Source: Loripinus fragilis (lineage: Eukaryota > Mollusca > Bivalvia > Lucinida > Lucinidae). Taken from it: a stretch of DNA of 64,000 nt. Position 1 is the first letter of the stretch; each line of letters starts with the position of its first letter. The notes below the pieces were generated by a model, which did no database searches, was not told the DNA's origin, and saw only the letters and a list, made by a program, of their open reading frames with translations. Positions 57,850 through 64,000 of the stretch are shown here, in pieces. Location: contig OZ026517.1 of the NCBI GenBank assembly GCA_964019695.1, forward strand, positions 59,517,042 to 59,581,041, in the 5' to 3' direction. A program made the position numbers and the translations under genes.

Positions 57850-59582
57850 TTATGGTTAGCCTAATTGAAAGAAAACTGAACCTTTATTTCTGCATACCTT
57901 TTAAAAAATAAAATTCAGATATCCTTTTTGTTTAAATCAGCTACACATTATATCTATGTAACATGTTTAAGCTTGACAATACAATTTTCATACCATTTTA
58001 TCTTCTGCAGCATCTGTTATTTACTTAAAAGCATGTACATTTCACTACACAGAATCATGTCCATTTCATTAACACTGTTTAAATATAGGATTTCTAAACC
58101 CCAAAGACAGAGGTTTACTCATGGCTCATGGTGTGACATTGACATGGTGTGCCTATTTACCTGAATTTTACACAATCGTACGTTAAGGTCCTTATTTAAT
58201 TTTCAAATGTATGTACATGTAGAAAGCCCAAATACTTTTGTCATTTGGATAACTCTCATTGGTTGTGTTGTGGTGTTCATGAATACGGGGACATATATAT
58301 TACGATGCAAGCAGTCCGTGAACAAGTTAAACTGACCAGTTAACTATCCAGCTGTTACAACACATGAAAAAGGGTCTATTGAGTGTGTGCATTATTATTA
58401 TTATCAATATATTCCATTGCATGCCAATAACACCCACTAAGAATCATCCTTGCCCACATTTTTAGTAAAAATACACCCAGGACAAATGTTCTAGTAGTCG
58501 ACTGTTAAATTTTTTACAGTAAACTGCCACTAATGCAAGTGACACGGTGCTGCAGGGGCTTTCATACCCCTGACAAATGTCAAATCACTATTAAAACAAT
58601 TATTTCAGGGAAAACTAATGTAGATCTATTTTTTTATTGACAATTGTTAATAATACCATTTGCAGATGATAGAGCGAAAAATTATGGAATTACACCTCTT
58701 TGTGCTTCTAAAAAGAAAAAAATATATTTCTTGCGCAGCAGATTTCGGGTGGCAGCGAAGCGCGGTCCTTTTTATTGTCAACCTCCGGGAAGAGGAGGGG
58801 CATTTAGCAGGCATTTTACCACAAATTTGGCCCCACAGTGCAGGGCTTGTCGCACCTCTGGTTTACCAAGAAAGCTCAAGGGAAGCTTTTAGCAGGGCTT
58901 TGGAAATTGAAAAGTTAAAAAGTTAAAAGCCATGCTATTCCCTGGCCCTGAGGGATACAAATGACTGGTGCATAATGCCTCTCAAAGACATTTGTGGTCA
59001 TTTCCACTTGCATTTTTGACATTGTTTTCATGCAAAAATTCAAACAAATCTTTGTGAAATATTGCTTCAGGTGTCATAAATAGTTTGAGAGGGGATGTGG
59101 TGGCTGTGGCACCCCCAATAACGTAACGTTATATCTGTTTTTCTATGACCGAGTTGTTGTTTCTGAGGTTTTATGGGTGGCTTATTAACTGCAACATTCA
59201 AGCATTTTGACTGAGTCTACCACAGGCACTTGCTTAATAGAAAAATGCACACCCACTCTATAATGGAGAATGGATTGTTTTTATCCAAACACATCAACTT
59301 CTCGTTTCAGGGCCGAAACAACCAGGGGCCGTATCAGCATATTCCACATTCTAATTCCGCTCAAAACAATTTGCAAACTATTGTTAGTTTTAGTGGTTTC
59401 CATATGAATCATTTTCTAATGATTTAACTTACCTGTAAGGTTATTCCAGTTATCACAAACGCCAGCGGGCCAGATAGATCTATTGTTGTTGATATTTGAT
59501 GTAGGAACAGACGCTCTAAATCATGACCATTTGCAGAGTGACGTCACTGGCTCGTGACAGTGTAGTCGAAAACTCAATTCCA
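57850..59582. other. Non-coding, no gene supported
   Basis: The region 58644-58926 is less AT-rich and has two overlapping open frames (82 and 88 codons, +). I recognise no domain in either; it may be a retroelement fragment. The rest is AT-rich. Confidence 0.4.
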
Positions 59583-59617
59583 ATTATTATTATTATTATA
59601 ATTATTATTATTATTAT
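59583..59617. repeat. ATT trinucleotide microsatellite
   Basis: About eleven ATT units, interrupted once by ATA. Confidence 0.93.
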
Positions 59618-59639
59618 AGACCTACCAAACTCTACATCA

Positions 59640-59805
59640 TAAATCAACACAATCCGTATTTGGTATAGCCTGGCGGTATTCATTGTCTGTGCATGTCATG
59701 ATCCTTTGAAGATCGTCATTTTTTCTCTATGCTCAGAGTATTTGAAATAAAAACTATGCCTTTCTGTTCAGATGGCTGGGACGTTAAACCACAAACCAAA
59801 CAAAA
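59640..59805 (+). mobile_element. SINE 3' portion
   Basis: Ends TCAGATGGCTGGGACGTTAA, then ACCACAAACCAAACAAAAC, the same tail type as at 28190-28218 and 48735-48765. Confidence 0.65.
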
Positions 59806-60384
59806 CATACATAACTAAATGGGGATGGGTGCAATAAACAAGAACCATAATTCTAGCCTCAATATATTTGAGTTATTACCCTTTAATGCTTTTTTTCTCC
59901 ATTATATTTATATTAATTCACTTAATAATAAGGGAGTAATGTGCGGAATAAGTTGTGTGTCCAAGTTCGCACCCCAGACCACAACCAAAACCAGCTTTTC
60001 CAGACTCACATCACCACTTGTTTCCGCACAATTTCTTACTTAGCCCCAACCACATATCAAACAGTAAATTTAGGATATGGGCCAGCACACAATATTTTGG
60101 TGCTATTGCATACGCGCAAAATCCTCATTTAAACGTTCATGCTGATGTATCCAGTGAAGCTAGATACCTTAAATCTAGATACCTTTATTTTGGTCTGATT
60201 CTTCATCTACATTCAAACTTTGTGTATGTGAAAAGCAAAGGCTCTGCAGCAAGATTGCCTGGATGCGCAGGCTAGTCTGAGCCTTAAATTGCTGCTAGAA
60301 GGTGTGATAAGAACCAAAATATGTACTGGTCCATACAATATAGATAAATAAAACAAGCAATTTAATAAATGGTTGCTCCATGAT
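59806..60384. other. Non-coding, no gene seen
   Basis: Three overlapping short + frames (59819-60275) without domains. The phrase AAGCTAGATACCTTAAATC is followed by a partial repeat TAGATACCTTTATTT. Confidence 0.4.
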
Positions 60385-60820
60385 TATGTATGTATGTGCA
60401 TGCATACGTAACATACATACATACATAAGCACTTGGGGTGAGTATATCTATGTGATAAGAGATAAATTGTTCACATCATTTTTTTTCTTTATGAACTTGA
60501 ATCTATTTTATATATATGATTCTTATATAATCTTATTTCTATCAACAATTCATATTAATTAATTTATGTCATAATTATATGAAATAATATACATATAATG
60601 ATCATATAAAACTTACATGGGTTTCATATAATATTAATTACATAAAAAAATTATATGATTTTGTGAACATGTAAATATCATATAAATTGTATTATATAAA
60701 ATTCATATGAAACTGCACATACGATAATCATATTTTCAGGTTTACATATGAGAATTGTATAAGAATCGTATGAGAATCGTATATAAAGGCAATTATATAA
60801 GAATGACGTGTGGCGAAATT
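60385..60820 (-). repeat. CATATG/ATATAA self-complementary repeat, copy 2
   Basis: Irregular TATATGATTCTTATATAA and ATCATATAAA words ending AATGACGTGTGGCGAAATT, the inverse of the start of the 35058-35500 copy. Confidence 0.72.
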
Positions 60821-60889
60821 GGCTTAGTAGAATAAGGGTAAATTAATACAGCATTTATTCCAGTAAACATCCCTCTTTCATTAAAGACG

Positions 60890-61140
60890 CAATGTTAACC
60901 CAAATAAGCCTAGCGTCCTTTTTTATGGGACATAGAATAACAGTGCTGACCCAGATCAGACACCGCATAATGCTGTGTCTGATCAGGATCATGACTGTTT
61001 GCTTACAGAATGTTCTATTTACCCATATAAGTCAGGCGTCCTTTTTGTGGGACATCGGCAAAAAGTGCAAGGCCAAATCAGACGCCGCAAAACGCGGCGT
61101 CGAATCAGGTTCTCCACTGTTTGCTTACAGATGTTTCTTT
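60890..61140. repeat. Two related hairpin units (GATCAGACACCGC type)
   Basis: Unit one has GATCAGACACCGCATAATGC, then TGTGTCTGATCAGGATC; unit two has AATCAGACGCCGCAAAACGC, then GGCGTCGAATCAGG. Each is preceded by GCGTCCTTTTT.TGGGACAT and followed by ACTGTTTGCTTACAGA. Tandem copies about 128 bp apart, joined to the same AAACAGTTTGG-type family. Confidence 0.75.
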
Positions 61141-61324
61141 TAAGATTTGAATAAAAATGAAAAAAATACCACCCAATAACCCTTAAATTGGAAATGGACT
61201 CGTCCAATTGATAAGGATGAGAAAATGCATTCGGCATAAATGGGTTAAAATTTCGAAAAAAAAGAGAACAAAACATTAGTAGCACCCTTAAAATTCAAAG
61301 GGCCATTTAAGCAAAAAATTTAAG

Positions 61325-61570
61325 CGTAAAATTACGATTATTTTCTTATCCATATGCTTAACAAGTGTTTTGGGTACTCAAAAGAATCGTCTCATCGAGA
61401 CGGTTCTTTTGAATACCCACAACATCAGTTTTGGTTGAGAAATAAGCGTAAAATAAAGATTACTTTCTTATACATACGTTTAAACAAGTGTTTTGGGTAC
61501 TCATAAGAACCGTGATATCGAGACGGTTCTTTTGAGTACCCACAACATCTGTTTTGGTAGAGAAATAAGA
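61325..61570. repeat. Tandem hairpin units, GGGTACTCAAAAGAACC family
   Basis: Two units about 122 bp apart, with hairpins at 61372-61420 and 61495-61541 (arms CTCAAAAGAAtCGTCTC / GAGACGGTTCTTTTGA and CTCATAAGAACCGTGATATC / CGAGACGGTTCTTTTGAG). Both are followed by CCCACAACATC and GTTTTGGTTGAGAAATAA-like sequence. Same family as 40587-41045 and 63560-63607. Confidence 0.88.
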
Positions 61571-62374
61571 AAAAAATCAGTTACGTACTCTTATCTGGGG
61601 GCCTGAATTGGTTTGTCCTACTGATAAGGGTGGGCAAGTCCATTCAGCTAAAAGTTGGAATGACTCACCATATTTGACCTTATAAGTAGACTGACCACAT
61701 TTATAAGCTCATCCAAGCTGAAGGTACGTATTACTATAGCAAGGGTCTGCATCCTTTCACATTTTCAAAGAAGAGTATATCTTAACTCAGTTGACCAATT
61801 CGGATTAAATTTCATGTAAAGCATCATCATCAGACAGGTGGAAAGGTTGCATTCAGTTGTGATGCTGATTGGATTGCCATGACAATTTATAGCTTCCATA
61901 AACATATAATGGAAAAAAAATCTTATTAAAATCTTCTGCGAAGTAGCGAATTTTAGGATCCTATAATAGGATTTTTTTTATTATTGTATTTTTTCTATAA
62001 TTGGAATCCTGCCAACTACATGTATGTCCCTTCGGTCCAAATTAGCCATGCCCAAGGGGTCATAAGCTTTCATAGACGTATAATGGGGGGTCATCTCTTA
62101 AATTATGAGGTCCACAGATTATGTATTTAGTATGTAAGAATATTTAATGGTTCCCTTTGTAAAACATTCTTGTCCAAACTGTTTGCAAAGTTTACCAGCA
62201 GACGACAATAGAAGGTGGTGAGTCCAAGTCTGGATTTCTAAAATGGACTCTTTCAATTGTTGCTCTAGACTAACTTGTGCCAATTTTGAAAAACGTCTTT
62301 TTTAAATAATCAACAAACAACACAAATCTCATAAAAAATTACCAAGCATGCAAAAGACCAAGGGCTGAAGAAAG
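61571..62374. other. Non-coding, no gene seen
   Basis: AT-rich; a short palindrome GGATCCTATAATAGGAT near 61958. A hairpin-family scrap (CAAACTGTTTGCAAAG, CAGCAGACGACAA) at about 62175-62212. Confidence 0.4.
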
Positions 62375-62605
62375 GTACTGTCGTGCCAACCAAGAGTGAC
62401 AGTGACGTAATATTTTGTTGAAAATTGTTAAGTAAAATTTAACTTGTACACTTCACTTGAGCTAACACTAATCAATAGATCACTTGTGTATTAGTCCTAT
62501 CCTTTGGATAGGATTAATACACAAGTTATCTATCGATGATAAGTCCATGATAACTTTGTAAACAAAACATGACGTCACTGTCACTCTTGGCTGACAGGAC
62601 AGTAC
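62375..62605. mobile_element. 231-bp MITE with 45-bp inverted ends and internal palindrome
   Basis: Left GTACTGTCGTGCCAACCAAG, then AGTGACAGTGACGTAATATT; right, inverted, GTACTGTCCTGTCAGCCAAG, then AGTGACAGTGACGTCATGTT. The centre (62483-62526) is the palindrome CTTGTGTATTAGTCCTATCC / GGATAGGATTAATACACAAG. No clear target duplication. Confidence 0.88.
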
Positions 62606-62779
62606 ATTGTGTAAAATCAACAAGTTGTTGAAGTGAACAACCTGTAATTCATCAATGTTGCTATCTCAGTGAAATAATCAGAGCCATCAGTCTGTCCTAT
62701 CACCACATTACATGTGATATTGATCAGAACAACTCAGCCATTGATGTTTATAACAGAGCATTGGACCCAAACTCATTGC

Positions 62780-63060
62780 CTTTTTGCATCCATCTGCTGA
62801 ACCTGGGCGACTGAGCAGTGATTCTCTGTCGCCTGAGTTCAGAAGCTTGGCACTCCTCTATGTGCATGCTGATCATTTCACTAATGACTGTGCTAATTGT
62901 AGTATATGTTTTATCATTTTAGATATGTCATGTGAATTGTTTTTATGTATATATGTTGCATGTGTTACTGAGGGCCACATGGTAGAATAGTTTTATATTA
63001 GCTAAATGTGTTTTACCCTCTTTAAATAATCTATATAAATTAAATAAATAAATAAACACT
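62780..63060 (+). other. Possible non-LTR retroelement 3' end
   Basis: A 68-codon open frame ends at 62990 beside GAGGGCCACATGGTAGAATA, TTTTACCCTCTTTAAATAAT and AATTAAATAAATAAATAAAC. The closing tandem ATAA tail is typical of LINE 3' ends. No domain is recognisable, so this stays tentative. Confidence 0.4.
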
Positions 63061-63189
63061 GTTTTTGAGGTAGCAAGCCTACATATATAATGTAAGAGTG
63101 TGTATAGTAAATTTTCTATTTTTTTATTTAGAAAAAAATTTTGGTTATCAAGGCTGAGATTCGCAAAATTCTTGTAAAAAAATCTTTAT

Positions 63190-63510
63190 CCGGCTGCTTC
63201 TTCAGATCTGGGTCTGCACTGATAGGCTTTACTAGTGTTCAAAACATTAGAACATACATTTACTGTAGTTAAGTTTTAGCATGCTGAGTAATGTCACATA
63301 ATGTTTTGTTGTCTGATGTTATGTTTCAGAATTCAACGTTTTAAAAAAAATCAGGAATACCATCAGAGTGTCAAACAGTTTTGACCCAGATAAGGCCGGA
63401 CAAAATATCGGACCAGATCGTTTTGACCCAGAAAAGGCATAACAAAATATCGGGCCTTATCTGGGTCCAAACTGTTTTAAAAAGGTTATCAGCAGAAGAC
63501 ACAAGTATGT
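63190..63510. repeat. GTCTGCTGA / AAACAGTTTTG hairpin-family copy
   Basis: TTCAGATCTGGGTCTGCACT, TAGCATGCTGAGTAATG, GTTGTCTGATG, GAGTGTCAAACAGTTTTGAC, CCAGATAAGGCCGGAC with the inverse GGGCCTTATCTGGGTCCAAA, and ATCAGCAGAAGACACAAG. One of the more complete copies here. Confidence 0.65.
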
Positions 63511-63559
63511 AAGGAGTATAGAAATTCTTTTTGGAAAATTCTCAACCAAAGTCTCTTGT

Positions 63560-63607
63560 GGGTACTCAAAAGAACCATCACAATGTGATGGTTATTTTGA
63601 GCTCCCC
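63560..63607. repeat. Solitary GGGTACTCAAAAGAACC hairpin with altered stem
   Basis: GGGTACTCAAAAGAACCATC, then ACAATGTGATGGTTATTTTG and AGCTCCCC. The inner stem is ACCATCAC / GTGATGGT, different bases from the GTCTC/GAGAC stem of the other copies but still paired. Confidence 0.8.
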
Positions 63608-64000
63608 AGAATTTGTTAAAAATTGACAGATTAGAAAATAATCACCATTTTATGATCAAATGCTTTGCATGAATGATCATACGACTGGCAGATTAATTTT
63701 GCTGTTCAATTTACTAGGTGATGGGACAGGAATATCTTATAGTTGAAATTTGCTAAAAACATTAACCTGAAATTCCTTAAAAATGCAACGCACTATCCAA
63801 ATTTTATTGTGTCAACCAGCTGTTATGGAAAAAAATATTCTGTTTTGTTCATTCCTTCATTCCACCAATATTATATAACCTATGTTGGTCGCAGAAAAAG
63901 TTTGACAGAAGACTTAAGTTAAGTATTGATTTTTTAGGATGCGAAAAAAAAGTTTCGAACTTATCAAAATTAAAATAGTTTCATTTTTTCTGTAGATCAC
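63608..64000. other. Non-coding, no gene seen
   Basis: AT-rich end of the window; nothing recognised. Confidence 0.45.

Noticed and set aside
58644..58926. Two overlapping 82-88-codon open frames of higher GC content
   Set aside because: No domain recognised and no splice or start context that decides between frames; kept only as a note.

Overview
This window is animal (metazoan) nuclear DNA, almost certainly from a bivalve mollusc. The base composition is AT-rich, genes are split by GT-AG introns, and most of the sequence is layered transposable-element debris. Several dispersed repeats are types I associate with bivalve genomes: hairpin elements carrying GTCTGCTGA and AAACAGTTTGGATCC, tRNA-derived SINEs ending in GGGACGTTAAAC-like tails, and roughly 150-bp tandem arrays containing GAGTTATGGCCCTTG. 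A heterodont clam or mussel of the Dreissena/Mya kind is my best guess, but I cannot fix the genus from the sequence.

Only two protein-coding loci are convincing. On the + strand, the last two coding exons of a rhodopsin-type GPCR (TM6 to the C-terminus) lie at 1534-1740 and 4819-4972; its upstream exons are outside the window. On the - strand lies a Crypton-derived tyrosine recombinase (the DUF3504/ZMYM-QRICH1-KIAA1958 type). Its core and C-terminal exons are at 42316-41427 and 40211-39689, and a plausible N-terminal exon is at 53835-53581. In-frame stops suggest it is decaying.

Layout: 1-7.3 kb holds the GPCR exons and intron with MITEs. 7.3-12.2 kb is a roughly 185-bp satellite with a 759-bp higher-order duplication, interrupted by a dispersed repeat. 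12.4-18.5 kb holds two wrecked non-LTR retrotransposons. 18.7-27.9 kb holds microsatellites, a roughly 5-kb inverted-repeat element with a relic ORF, and a 150-bp tandem array. 27.9-39.3 kb holds SINEs, MITEs and palindromes. 39.7-53.8 kb is the recombinase locus. 54-64 kb holds SINEs, tandem repeats and hairpin elements.

The most striking structure is at 42317-53580. An 11.3-kb element with long terminal inverted repeats separates the recombinase N-terminal exon from the rest of the gene. Inside it sits a second, 6.5-kb inverted-repeat element with a 5-bp target duplication, which in turn contains a 736-bp element with a TAAA duplication. A TTAA-flanked piggyBac-like MITE, a 729-bp foldback and a GGATCC-ended MITE also sit inside the 11.3-kb element. 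I found no transposase for any of these, so their class is unknown.
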